64,000 nucleotides of DNA from Acanthococcus lagerstroemiae. Taxonomy: Eukaryota > Arthropoda > Insecta > Hemiptera > Eriococcidae. The stretch lies in assembly GCA_031841125.1 (NCBI GenBank), contig CM063108.1, positions 44,662,122 through 44,726,121 on the forward strand. Direction: 5' to 3'. The notes below the pieces were generated by a model. It made no database searches. It saw nothing but the letters and a program-made list of their open reading frames with translations, and was not told where the DNA came from. This document shows, piece by piece, positions 39,361 to 50,686 of the stretch (positions are counted from its first letter, which is position 1; the number at the start of each line of letters is the position of its first letter). Made by a program: the position numbers and the translations under genes.

Positions 39361-40469
39361 TTGAGACGTATGTACCTCTTGAAAAATGAGCAGCCTACGT
39401 ATCCGTGCGAGAATCATTTATTAAGGATTACCGTCCGAGTTGAATAATTAAATATGGCGCCATTTAAAAGACGTTTTCGCGCCAAGTACCCGAGCTCTGG
39501 TAAATAGCACTTGGTAATTCAAGTGAATTATTTCGACTATGTAAGTCCCTCACGTTTTGTGTAAGAAACGGGGCGCACAACCCTGACATACACATAGCTT
39601 AGAAAGTACCGCAGCGCATTTATATTCTGGTATAGAAAAAGTATACCGGCGGCAAACGTTATACGCAGCACCTACTGCCATTTTCAGCCCCAGTCATTCG
39701 AGAAGAGTTGGTTGGTATTTTGCCTATTCCACCTCCCCCTCTCTTTTGTGTATATACATATACTCGTTCGTTTATTCTTCTTCTTCATTTCTATGCAGAG
39801 CGAATATACCGGCAGAGTTACTTAAAATTAATGACTTATGAAGTGAGAGTATTTAATATGTCGCGGGATTTAAACTTCCCGAAGTCGCGAAGGCTTCAGC
39901 CATGGCGACAATAAGTTCGGATTAACCGTTGAACGAATGTAATTAAAACGGCATTCATTTGGCATTATTGGAGCAACGGTTCTACCTTTCCATTCATCCG
40001 GCAACTTCTCACACTCGCACCTTTATCTCAACCACCTTGAAGAGTTCATACAATTTATTTGCAGCGGTGTATTTAACGGGCTAGCAGGCGTACATTTGCT
40101 GACCGCCTCCTCTAAAAAGTCTCCTTGAAGTCCCCTCTGAGCCCTCCTTCCCACGGAAAAATGAGTGAAATCTATTATTTGCTCGGGAGGAGAGCTTAAG
40201 GACACCAAAGGGATCATTTTGGAAGGGGAGCGAACATGGATAGTTAGCACATATCATCTTGCTGCACTGTTACATCCTCCTCTCTTTATTCGTAAGTCGG
40301 TAACTGACGAAACGAACAAGTTACACTGAAGCTGTGGTGCTTCAATAATAACCATTCAATATAAATACGGACATGTGAAGAGTAAGTTCATGTCAAGAAT
40401 CGTAACTATTTTATTACGCTCATTGACTCATTAAGACTGATTAAGACGCCTAAACTTCTACCTATGGAA
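39361..40469. other. Intergenic, nothing recognised
   Basis: Short frames only and no element ends. Confidence 0.5.
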
Positions 40470-42270
40470 GCTCTACTGTTTTTTCAAATTTTAAAACTGA
40501 CCCGCTAATTTTTCAAGTTTTGAACATGGACTCACTTATTTTCAAAATGTTGAAACCGAGGCTCACTGTTCAAATGTCAAAATCGAATCATTCAGTTTTC
40601 AAAATTTTCAATACAACTCCCCCTTATTTTTGGGGGTTGAAGTAAACCCCTTAGTTTTTTTCAGTTCTCAAATTGACCCATTAATTTTTCAAATGTCGAA
40701 ACCAAACACACTGTTTTCAGTTTCAAAATGAACCTTTTTTTTCAGATTTCAGAAATAGACCCTCTCATTTTCAAATTTTAAAATGGCCTCCCTATTATAT
40801 AGATTTCAAAATAAACGTCCCCTTTTTTCAAACGGCAAAACGAATCCTCTCACTGTTAGAGTCGTAAAATGGTTGGCCGAGATAGCACGCTGGTCTCGGA
40901 ATCCGGAGGTCCTAGGTTCGAGCCCGCGTAGTAACTCGCTATATTTTCGACCTAGGCCGGTTTTTCGGCAAGATGAAAAAAGGGCTAAGACAGCCCTAAC
41001 AGTCTCCCCGACGTCTCTGAAGTAATGCTCGAAGGGGCAGATTCCAGGGCGCGAGTTGAAAGTAAAATTAGAAAAGAAAAATAGGACCTCTCTTTTTCGC
41101 ATAAAACTCAACCCTTCATTTTGCAAATGTTAAAATCAATCGGATCGCTTTTAAAATTTCAAAACAGCTCCGCTAATTTTTTAGAATTTTAAATACGAAT
41201 CCTCGTTATTTAATTTTGAAACGGATCCGTACATATTCCAGATCCTGTCAAGGACCGCATCACAAAGTTCTATAATAAACCCTATTCTGCAAATATTAAA
41301 ATCGCCCCCTTACATTCTCAAGTTTTGAAACGGGGCCCCTCATTTTTCTGATTTTTAAACGGATACTTTTATTTTTCCAATTCTAGAAAGAACGACTTCG
41401 CTGTTAAGGTTTTCTAATAAATCCTCGTTTTCTAGTGTCACAAGTTATAATGATCTCCTCATTTTGTCAGTGTTGAAATCAATTCACTCGCTTTTAGAGT
41501 TTCAAAATAAACTCTAATTTTTTTAATTTACCAATAAAAAAGAATTCCACATTTTTTATGCTTCAAAATGGACACTTTTATTTTTCAAATTCTGGAACCT
41601 CATCGCTGTTAAGCGTTTGCTCGTTTTCCAAATGTGAAAATCGACCTCCTCCCCTTCATTTTGCAGTCAATTGATCCGCTCATTTCGAAAGTTTAAAATG
41701 GAGCCACTTAATTTTTGAATTTATAAAAAGAAAAACTGTTTTTCAAATTCTAAAATGGACCTCCTCGCTGTTAAGGTTTTATAACGGACCCGTTTTTTCG
41801 AATGTAAAAATCGACTCTACATTTAAAACCATTCGTCTCATTTCTCAAGTCGTAAAGAGAAGCCCCTCATTTTTAAAATTGTTAAAACGGATCTTTACGT
41901 TTTTCAAATTGCTAAATCAACCGCTTCACGGTTACGGTCTTAAAATGTGCTCTCCTCTCCAAAAGTTGAAATCGACCTCTCATTTTGCGAATGTTAAAAT
42001 CTATCATCTTATTATTGAAATTTCGAAATAAACTCCTCAATTTTGCGTATATTTCAAGATGATAAATCTCATTTTTCAAATTCAAAAATGGATTTTCCTG
42101 CTGTTAGTTTTCATGAAGGACCTCTTTTTTCAAATGTAAAATTAACCCGTAATTTTGCACAATAATGTTAAAATCAATACCCATATACTTTTAAGCTTAG
42201 AACTGGACCTCTCATTTGGGTTGTAAAATGAGTCTCTTAATTTTTCAGAATTCAAAATCAGAGACGAAAC
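40470..42270. repeat. Degenerate minisatellite, about 30 bp unit
   Basis: Variants of TTTTCAAATTTTAAAATGGA followed by a C-rich stretch recur dozens of times at about 28-32 bp spacing over 1.8 kb. Remnants reappear at about 43225-43370. The array is interrupted by a tRNA-like SINE at 40863-41080. The stop-rich frames argue against coding. Confidence 0.75.
40863..41080 (+). mobile_element. tRNA-derived SINE inside the minisatellite
   Basis: The head ATGGTTGGCCGAGATAGCAC (A box) and TAGGTTCGAGCCCGCG (B box) are spaced as in a tRNA and flanked by an unrelated body with GGGCTAAGACAGCCCT. The A/T-rich minisatellite pattern stops at its start and resumes after it. The right end near 41080 is approximate. 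Confidence 0.65.
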
Positions 42271-43369
42271 TAAACGAACGTTCTTAGAAAATGAAAACTT
42301 CAAGTGAACAGTTTCAAAATTTACTGACCGCTAAATTATTGGGGGTGTTTCACCTCCCCCCCCTGAGTTTCGTCCCTGCAAATGCAAATTGGAACCTTAT
42401 CCCCCAAGCACTCACATTTGCGCACATGAGCATGCCCAAGTCTGGGAGGGGTAGCTGGAAGGATCTTAGGAATACTTGAGAGGAACACACAACTTCTTTC
42501 AAACATAAAGGTGGTCATGTGATATTTTTTTCTGAATTTCCTGTGATTCATCTCCTAAATTGGTTAAAAATTAAATTTTAAAAAACTACCAAGTTTTAGC
42601 TCTGTTTTGTTCTTATGGGAAAAACACAGGGAGTTTTGACTTTTGTTCCAGACTAAATTTCCAGGATCATCAAAGCCCGTAAATTAAACAATAGAACATT
42701 TGCTATCGGATTCAGCTTGTAACATTGGAAAATAAGTCTTTTTCTTTCAACCTTTAGATTTTAATAAATTATTCAACTTTTTCAAATTTCAGACTCTGGG
42801 TCAAACAGTGAATCTAGTAAAAACAAAATAGTCATTGAAATTCAAAATTCAACGTTTGCTACCGACTTTCAGATTTTCGAAATGTCTTCCACATTTCAGC
42901 TTCTTTTCAATCTTTCAGATAACGTTCGATATTCAGCTTGAAGCAAGCCTTCGGCTTTTGACTGACTAGTCTCTAACAGGAATCGAGGGTACTCCATTTT
43001 CAGAAACGAAATTTGACTTTCAGTTTGGGAAGGTGGAGAAGAAACATGTACCGACAATTTTTTTTTATTAAAAATTTGCTGATTTCTTAATCAAAATATT
43101 TTTTAATTAAGAATAAAAACAAACATTTATAAAGAAAGAAAAATTTAAATGAATAGTTTCAAAATTTGCCGACTGTAAAATTATTGGGGGGAGAAGGGGT
43201 CAACCCCCATATTCCTATAGTTTCATCCCTGTTCAAAATGAAATCTCGTGTTTCCAGTTTTAAATGGGCCCCATTTTTCTAATGTTCAAATCGTCTAATT
43301 ATTTGGCCAATAGTAAAATAGATTCCTTTATTCATCCAAATTTCAGGGTGGACCTCTCATATTTTAAGT
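42271..43369. other. Intergenic, minisatellite remnants
   Basis: AT-rich DNA. The segment 43230-43370 again shows the 30-bp motif. A near-duplicated GTTTCAAAATTTnC-CTAAATTATTGGGGG segment occurs at 42311 and 43156. Confidence 0.5.
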
Positions 43370-44410
43370 TGTTAGCACAGCAAGGAGTTCCGGATTATAT
43401 CATCAAAATTCTAAAAAATCTATATGAAAACTCCAAAGCCCAAATTAAGCTGTATAAAGAGAATGAGTGTTTCAGGGTGGAACGCGTTGTGAAACAAGGG
43501 GATCCACTCTCCTCAAACATTCTTAATGCGGTCTTAGAACATATTTTTCGGCAGATCAATTGGTAGGGAAGGGGCATCAAAATTAAAATTAGAAATCAAA
43601 ACTTATTCCACAACAAACAAATAAATAATCTCAGGCTTGCAGACGACATCGCGATTATAGCAAAGCACGGGGACGAACTTGAAGCCATGGCGGAGGATCT
43701 GAGGAGAGAGAGCGCGCGACAGTCGGCTTGACAATCAACCAGGATAAAACAAAACTCTTAACAAATATCAAATACCGTGGAGAAATCAGAATTGATAATA
43801 AAGAAATAGAAGAGGTTACGAAATACAAGTGTTTAGGACAGATTTTATCAACCAAAAATAAAACAGTAAAAGAGTTAGAAATCCGTAGGGCAAATGCCTG
43901 GAAATCATTCTGGACGCAAAGAAAGATACTGAAGAGCAAAATGAAATTGAACACCAAAATAAGAATTTGGGAAAGTACTATTCTCTGTCCTGACCGATCG
44001 GGCCCAGACCTGAGCCACCACACCAAAAAAGAGGAAAGAAAGATTCAGACGACCCAGAACTCAATGTTGAGGAACATTCTCCAAGTGAAATGAAACGATC
44101 GTATAAAAATAGACGAAATAGTTACAAGACTAAGGCAAAAAATATCTGGGTTGCCATTAAGTGGCTAAAATGGAAATACGCTGGCCATGTTGTAAGAGAA
44201 TCGGGACTTAAATGGGAGAAGATATCTTGACAACATGGATCCCACAACAAGGTAAGGAGGAAGAGGCAGACCAGTCAGGAGATGGGCTGACGAACTGGTG
44301 CAAGGCGTGAGGCCTCAATGGATATACCTAGCTAGCGATTTGACGGAGAGCTATACCCAGAGATGGGTAGCCGAAGTAGAAGTCAGTAAGGGGTGAATTC
44401 GCCTACCTAC
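43370..44410 (+). pseudogene. 5'-truncated RTE-like LINE, reverse-transcriptase part
   Basis: The first frame (to 43566) carries the RT palm segment VVKQGDPLSSNIL and then NAVLEHIFRQINW. After a stop, the next frame gives RLADDIAIIA, with the catalytic ADD, at about 43634-43660. A further frame holds LTINQDKTKLL and a C-terminal half with KYKCLGQIL. Several stops and frameshifts show that it is dead. The family is judged RTE-like from these motifs. The 5' end stops in the minisatellite. Confidence 0.8.
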
Positions 44411-44465
44411 CATAAAAACTTTGTTAAAGGGTTCAAAGTGTCTCCTAATTGGTATGGTGGGACGT

Positions 44466-44550
44466 ATGGCGATGTACGCATGCCAAAGTTGCCCCTATGA
44501 CACTGCACCCCCAGCACCGGAAACTACCCTTTCGGGCATCGTATCGAGTG
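44466..44550. repeat. Dispersed repeat, copy 2
   Basis: Matches 27868-27953 in the same orientation, sharing GCATGCC and CCGGAAACTACCCTTTCG. It follows the 3' end of the LINE piece by about 60 bp and may belong to a LINE-mobilised repeat. Confidence 0.65.
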
Positions 44551-46645
44551 TCTTCTAATTAGGCTAAGCTCAAAAAATAAATAAAAAATAAAAAAATTAA
44601 ATAAAAAAATAAGTAAGTAGATAACTTACATATCATCCCCACCTTTTATCAAACGTCGGTAGTTCCAGTAAGTGCGTACGTGGCTCATGGATTCAGGAAT
44701 GCAGTCGGTATAGCTAATCAATATGGCTAAATGAGTAAAATACAAGCCTGGAGTTAATTCAGAAGAAGAAATTGCAAGCAGCTTCACTGAATTTGCTGGT
44801 AGGTAAAAATATTGCCTTTTTAGAAGATGGTAACGTCAGCATTTTCCTTACACTAAACGAGCGAATTTAATTCGCACGTAATGATAATGCGAACGGAATT
44901 CCGATTACCGTAATTTCCGCGCGAGAAAATTAGTCTAAGGAAAAATGTCTATTTTGAGAGACTGCGTCACAAATGGAGCATATGAAAGATCCACATTACC
45001 AGCGACGGAATATTTGACGCGATGGAGCGAAAATGCAGGCATTCATTTTCAATAGATTGTGTCCTCTTATTTCCTTTTCAATATCGCAAACAGCGCATTT
45101 GTACCTCGGAAATACTTGCCACGTAAAAACTACGCATCTACCCACCTTCCTTTCTTTTCTTTTTTTCCTGTCGCACTTTCCTTTCATACTGCTCGTATAA
45201 CGTTCTACGCGAAATGAACGAAAAAGATCCCTTCATCTCACTCCAATTACTTGCTACACTCATAATCAAAATTATCATAATGAGCCTATTTTGAATGAAA
45301 AATCGGCTGTGAGTGACGTCGTAAAATGTTCTGGAGTTTTCCACATTGCACTCAACAATAAACCAATCTCACGTGTTGCTTCTCAGTTCCTTGTTACAGC
45401 GAAGATTTTGCAAAGTCGATTTGTTATCCTCACAAGCAGACGAGAGAAAAACTTGAGAATGAAACCCATCGAAGTCAGTCAACTCAGGGTAGCTTACACG
45501 TGCATAGAAGCAGGATTCGAACGAAAATGAGCCTAATTTCTCTTGAACATCTAGGATGTACTGAACAGCAAAATCGCTGTACCTATACCCCAGCCATACA
45601 ACCATGCAAAAAGGTAGAACGGTGAGAAATTTGTCAATGAACCGCGTACATAGCTCACGGTAAACGATTCCACACACGAGTACACGTAATACGAACTTTC
45701 GAGAAAGCAGAAACTTTTAATTCGGCTTATTAACAACCGAGGTCAACGCTTCCTTCCGAGGGAAACATGCTCGTATATAATCAAACGTTTAGCTAGATAA
45801 GACTTCGGGTGTAGCGAACTCCAAAATCGTCTTCTCGAGTGGTCTTTTTTTTGGAGGGGTTTTGTTTTCTCAGCGGTGTGTTACACGATTACAACAAATC
45901 CATTCCTTCGGGATCTTGTACCGGATTTTCCACTTCCGAGAACCGAAGTAACTAATACGCATCGAATCATAATTCTCGTTGTTTAACACGCTGATTTGGC
46001 TTGCAGCTTGTATTAAGCTTTATCTCATGGTCGTGTAAATCGAGTAAATGAAATAAGCTGTACTTACACTTTATTTACTGCCCCGAATACGGCCTTAATG
46101 TTCGAATTTCATGCTACCCCATAAATTAAGCAGTATTCGCGAAGGATCTGATTTTCTATAACGTGAATTGACGCACCGAACTCGCAAAATTATTATTATT
46201 ATTATTATTATTAGCCTTACAGGGGTGGTGTGATACTAATTTTTTAATAAGTAACTCATCAAATTGATTGGGGGAGTGGAAAATTTCCCCCTTTCCCCAA
46301 AAATCAGCCTCCCCCCCCCCCAAGGAAAAAGAGGATAAATATAATTTACAGCGCCAAAATAGGTAATTATATGTAATTTAAAAAAAAAAAATCGTTCTCA
46401 CTTCGCTTGGGCCAGTAGTCTTTTCTTAAGGCTGGGAGGCGAACACACTGTAGAGGCGCTAGTATATACCTTGAGATCTTAGATGAAAGTAGGAAAAACT
46501 AGATTAATTTGCCTTTTCGTGGATTCCTTATCAGAAATTTTATCCTACTCTCGTCATGTTTCCAAATATGAACACTGCAGCGCACCTTTCGCTTCCGCGG
46601 AAAGCTTTTCGTCGACGCTGCAACACCTTTAAGCAGTGAAGATGT
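44551..46645. other. Intergenic, (ATT)n microsatellite
   Basis: No supported gene. A 7-unit ATT repeat lies at about 46190-46213 and a C run at 46312-46321. Confidence 0.5.
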
Positions 46646-48908
46646 TTTTGTTTACCATCCGGATTTCTCACCTCTTCGGTGATACCTTGCCGTGGTGAAG
46701 AGGCTTAAGCTTTCTGTTGACCATCCGGATATTCCTCCTCTTGGGTGATACCTTGCCGTGGTGAGGAGACTTAAGCGTAAAAAATAAAAATAAAAAAACT
46801 CTTTATGAGGTTATATACCGCCAAAATCGCAACCAAAAGCACTTAGAAGAAGGTAAACTCCGACAGATAAACCCTGTTGAAAGCAATGTAAAACTATAAC
46901 AGTATCTCTTTCCAGGAAATGTAGTAGCTTTTCCAAATATTAATTATACTGATGATGGCGTTCCGACAGGTAAATAATTTTTCCGGATATAAAAAGTTTC
47001 CCATTCAGATGTCTGGGATGGAGTTTTTTGGGGGGAGCATCATCATCGGAAAGTTAAAAAAAAAAAAGCGCAATTAAAATAGGAACTTGGAATGTATAAA
47101 GTTTGAATGGAGATGGAAGATTAGAGAATCTTAAGAGAGAAATGAAGAGGCTTAACTTAGTAATAGTTGGAATAAGTGGAGTAAGTTGGAAAGAGGAGAA
47201 TGATTTTTGGTCAGGAGACTTTAGAATAATAAATGCAAAGAGAATAAATGGGCAAGCAGGCGTCGGAATTGTTCTGAATAAACAAATAGGTAATAAAGTT
47301 ATATATTATAAACAACAGAGTGAAAGGTTAATCTTGATAAAAATCAATACCAAACCAGTACTTACAACAATAATACAAGTGTATAATATGCCTCCTAATA
47401 CTCACGAGGACGAAGAAATTGAGGAGTATATAAAGAATTAGAGAAGGATATACGAAGCATGTTAGAGACGAAGAGAATCTTATTATTTTATGAGTGATTC
47501 GAATGCTAGAGTTGGTGAATGAAGAGAAGGTAATATAGTTAGTTGGGGATTTTGGATTAGGAATGAGAAATGAAAGAGGAGAGCATTTGATACAGTTTTG
47601 TGCAAAGTACAACTTAGTTACAGGTAACACTCAATTCAAAAATCAAAGAAGGTATACGTGGAAGAGTCTCGGTAATGAAGGTAGATATCAACTTGATTAT
47701 ATTATTAGGCTAGAGGTAGGAATTTTCGGCAATAATCATTGGAAATTCGGCAGGTAAAATTAGACATTTCGGCACTATTTGGCAATAACGGAAAGTAAGC
47801 TTACAATATTAGAAGGGAGCCAAAATTTTAATGAAAAATGGCTGTTTACAAGTAATATTACAAAAATCTTTTATTGAACATCACCACTTCTTGTTTCTCT
47901 ATGTTATCCTGTGTGAAAGATATAGTTCCATGAAAAAGTGAATTATTTAAAATTTTTAAGGTTTCGAGACCTGTATTTTTCGTAAAAACTTGTTTAGTCT
48001 TCGTTTGCAGGCTATGTCCACGAGCACTCGGGATTTGATAAAGTTTTGATGAAACATCATGGACAGTCAGCAGCTGCTCGTGCAGGGACAGACCTTTCAT
48101 TTCCAGTTTTCGAATTGTGTTAGGTAGGAAGGACAAGTAGGTTGAGATGAACGCGAGATCTGAGGCTGAATTTCGCTCGGTCGCAATCAGTGTTTTCATG
48201 GTTTGTGTCTGTTTGCAATAACAAACGTTACTGTTGTGCGCAGATCATCGTTTTCGGCGGTATTCGGCGTTTATGCCTCTTTCGGCATTATTCGGCAAAA
48301 TAAATTTTTTTCTCTGGCCTTGTACTACCCTGATTTGTGTTCAACTTTGACTACATCACATCTGCCACTAAACAAACTCATTCGGCAATTGCCAGCAAAT
48401 CCTAGAGTTCTAATTATTACAAAACATCGTTTTAGGAATCAAATATTAGCCTGTAAAACTTATCTGGGAGCCGATATTGACAGTGGTCATCACTAGGTGA
48501 TAATGAAATGCAGGCTTACTCGAAAATTGAAGAAACCTGGTAGAAAAGAAGAGGTAAAAAGATAGCATTTGAAAAAGTTGGAAAATATTAATATTAGAAG
48601 GACGTATCAAGAGGATATTGTATTACAATTAGAGGTTGAAAAGACACCGCGGAAATTAACAGTGTGGAGGGAAAATGGAGTAGAGTAAAGGCAATTGTTT
48701 TAAAGGCAGCAGAAGAAAATCTAGGTAAAACTAGGAGAGAAGAAAAGAAACCATGGATAAAGGAGGAAATCCTCAGAAAGATGGATTAACGAAGAAAATA
48801 TAAGAATGCAAACGATAGGGAACGTAGATTAGCCTATCAAAGGTTAAGGAATGAAATAAAGAAAGAGTGTAAAAAGGCAAAGGAGGAATGGATGAGTAGT
48901 ATAGAAAG
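46646..48908 (+). pseudogene. RTE-like LINE, 5' region and endonuclease
   Basis: A tandem 5'-UTR-like unit with GATACCTTGCCGTGGTGA occurs twice (about 46680-46700 and 46740-46760). The apurinic/apyrimidinic endonuclease domain follows, from IGTWNV at about 47078 through GISGVSW and QAGVGIVLN to RYTWKSLGNEGRYQLDYI at about 47650-47706. It resumes at 48419 with KHRFRNQILACKTY and ADIDSGHH and continues to about 48908 in broken frames. It is split by a hAT-like element (47707-48412) and ends where a satellite flanking the Polinton starts. Stops and frameshifts make it a relic. Confidence 0.8.
47707..48412 (-). mobile_element. hAT-like element inside the LINE
   Basis: The LINE reading frame is interrupted exactly between two copies of ATTATT (47701-47706 and 48413-48418). 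The ends carry diverged inverted TAGGA-TTT-GGCAAT motifs, and TTCGGC motifs are frequent near both ends. A 113-codon minus-strand frame (47858-48199) ends KNTGLETLKILNN and resembles the C-terminal region of hAT-like transposases, though weakly. The element is non-autonomous or decayed. The 6-bp duplication may be part of an aged 8-bp one. Confidence 0.65.
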
Positions 48909-48911
48909 GTA

Positions 48912-49440
48912 CGATTCTGGCTCGAGTTCACATTTCTGAGCATTCACTGTTGAAAACATTTTTCTGAGTGAATTCTGTTCTCTCTGGCTCGAGTTCACAT
49001 TTCTGTAAATTTTCTGTTGAAAACATTTTTCTGAGTGAGTTCTGTTCTCTCTGGCTCGAGTTCACATTTCTGAGCATTCACTGTTGAAAACATTTTTCTG
49101 TGTAAGTTCTGTACAATCCTAGACCGAGTTCATATTTCTGTGTAAGTATTGTTCTCTCTGAATCGAGTTCACATTTTTGTACATTCACTGTTGAAAACAC
49201 TTTTCTGGGCATTCGCTGTTGAAGTCACATTTTTGTACATTCGCTGTTGAAAACACTTTTCTGTGTAAGTTTTGTACAATCCTAGACCGAGTTCACATTT
49301 TTGTACATTCGATGTTGAAAACACATTTTTGTACATTCGCTGTTGAAAAACACATTTGTGTAAGTTCTGTTCTCTGTAACCAAGTTCACATTTTTGTGTT
49401 GGTGTTAAAAGAATTGATATTGTAATATAAAGTGGTCGAG
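48912..49440. repeat. 67-68 bp tandem repeat
   Basis: Units start GGCTCGAGTTCACATTTCTG at 48919, 48986 and 49054, followed by at least five increasingly rearranged copies with TTCACATTTTTGTACATTCG and CTGTTGAAAACA. It begins where the LINE frame stops being recognisable. It may be host satellite or the outer part of the Polinton TIR; the right-hand counterpart lies outside the window. Confidence 0.8.
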
Positions 49441-49540
49441 TTTCCATTTTTTTATCAGACCACTTTTTTTTTTCTAACTTGGATTTCAAGTGATTTTGGT
49501 TTGAAATCTTAATACTAAAAAAAATAATAATAAAAAAAAA

Positions 49541-49835
49541 TCGAAAATTGATAACCTAGTTTAAAAAAAAAATAATAAAAAAAATAAATAAAAAAAAATA
49601 ATAAAAAAAATTTTAAAAAAATCGAAAATTGATAACCTAGTTTAAAAAAAAAATAATAAAAAAAATAAATAAATAAAAATAATAAAAAAAATTTTAAAAA
49701 AATCGAAAATTGATAACCTAGTTTAAAAAAAAAATAATAAAAAAAATAAAAAAAATAAATTAAAAAAAATAATAAAAAAAATTTTAAAAAAATCGAAAAT
49801 TGATAACCTAGTTTAAAAAAAAAAAAAAATATTAT
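49541..49835. repeat. 81-90 bp A-rich tandem repeat, 4 copies
   Basis: TCGAAAATTGATAACCTAGT recurs at 49541, 49622, 49703 and 49793, separated by A-rich spacers with AATAAT runs. It ends 11 bp before the TIR-borne gene. It is probably subterminal sequence of the Polinton. Confidence 0.8.
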
Positions 49836-49845
49836 ATATTATAAA

Positions 49846-50631
49846 ATGGAAATGATTGAAAGTAAAAGCAATAACTTTAATTTTGATGACTCTACACACT
49901 GTGTATCTAAAAAGATACCATCAGTGAAAGTGATTAATCAAGAACCTGTAGGCTTCTGGATGTCTAATGAAAATTTGATGTCTTGTGAGTGGAGAAAAAG
50001 TTGCAACGAGTCATGTTCAGATGCCAGCTGTGTAGAACATTTTGTAAATACAAAACCGCACACAATTGAGACTCGAGATGGATCAATTCAAGGTAGGATT
50101 ATTGATAAAAATCGTATTTTAATCATTAGACGCCAACTTAAACTTATCAGACTTTCTCGAAATGATTACTCTTTTGCTGGTTATTGGGTAAAAGGAGATA
50201 CAGACTATATTTCAGCACGTAAGTATCTCTTAGTGTTTCTAGATGAAAAGAATCATCCACTACATAAAGAACCAATCCAACTTACAGCTAGAGGTGTATT
50301 TCAGGTAGAATTTGATAAGAATTTATTAAAGTTTAGAAAAGAATTTAAAACAGTTTATAGTAAAACACGAGGTGTAATGTCAGATTTATGGTATTCTATG
50401 CTTGTGTTCTGTCCTACTTTTGTATCAAACGTAGTAGGTTCTTTAAAAAAGAGTAGAGCATGTTGTATTGAAAATTATATTGTTCCAACAGAATCTAATT
50501 TGAACTCTTTATGTGTAGGTAGAGACAAAGAAGTCTCAAAAATTGTTGAAGCTATGTTTAATGATTCTGAAAAATGGAAAGCTGAAAATAGTAAACCTTT
50601 CATAACCACATTAGTTCAAGAAAATGAATAA
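49846..50631 (+). CDS. TIR-borne protein of unknown function, left copy (261 aa)
   Basis: The gene is not recognised. The start ATG (49846) sits in the context TTATAAAATGG, like other starts in the element. The N-terminal third has a cysteine cluster (residues 19, 47, 53, 57, 62, with His65) that could bind zinc. A basic segment follows at about residues 90-110 (ILIIRRQLKLIRLS), then a mixed region rich in aromatic residues and a C-terminal acidic end. No membrane segment or catalytic motif stands out. It lies entirely or mostly in the terminal inverted repeat, so each end of the element has one copy transcribed inwards. That makes a role in end recognition, regulation or dosage conceivable, but this is inference only. 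Confidence 0.8.
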   Translation: MEMIESKSNNFNFDDSTHCVSKKIPSVKVINQEPVGFWMSNENLMSCEWRKSCNESCSDASCVEHFVNTKPHTIETRDGSIQGRIIDKNRILIIRRQLKLIRLSRNDYSFAGYWVKGDTDYISARKYLLVFLDEKNHPLHKEPIQLTARGVFQVEFDKNLLKFRKEFKTVYSKTRGVMSDLWYSMLVFCPTFVSNVVGSLKKSRACCIENYIVPTESNLNSLCVGRDKEVSKIVEAMFNDSEKWKAENSKPFITTLVQENE

Positions 50632-50683
50632 TATTAAAGTTGTTATAATGTATTTTTATATGATTTTTCATATAAAAATAATA
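50007..50683 (+). repeat. Left TIR, part verifiable in the window
   Basis: Every position compared pairs with 63324-64000 under the relation left + right = 114007. The inner boundary is sharp: the arms diverge at 50684/63323. The true TIR is longer on the outside. Absence of differences in the segments checked suggests a recent insertion or gene conversion. Confidence 0.93.
50651..50680. terminator. Perfect hairpin at inner TIR edge, left
   Basis: A 13-bp perfect stem (TATTTTTATATGA with its complement) surrounds a TTTT loop, 19 bp past the stop of the TIR gene and 7 bp before the 138-aa gene. It could end or process transcripts. The role is inferred from position. Confidence 0.4.
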
Positions 50684-50686
50684 AAA

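Noticed and set aside
49169..49489. 106-codon minus-strand frame and plus-strand partner with repeated Cys-Lys words
   Set aside because: Produced by the 67-bp satellite; the frame follows the repeat and not a conserved protein.
50624..50686. Upstream ATG extending the 138-aa protein to 159 aa
   Set aside because: It would overlap the preceding gene and run through the perfect hairpin; the ATG at 50687 has the start context used elsewhere in the element.
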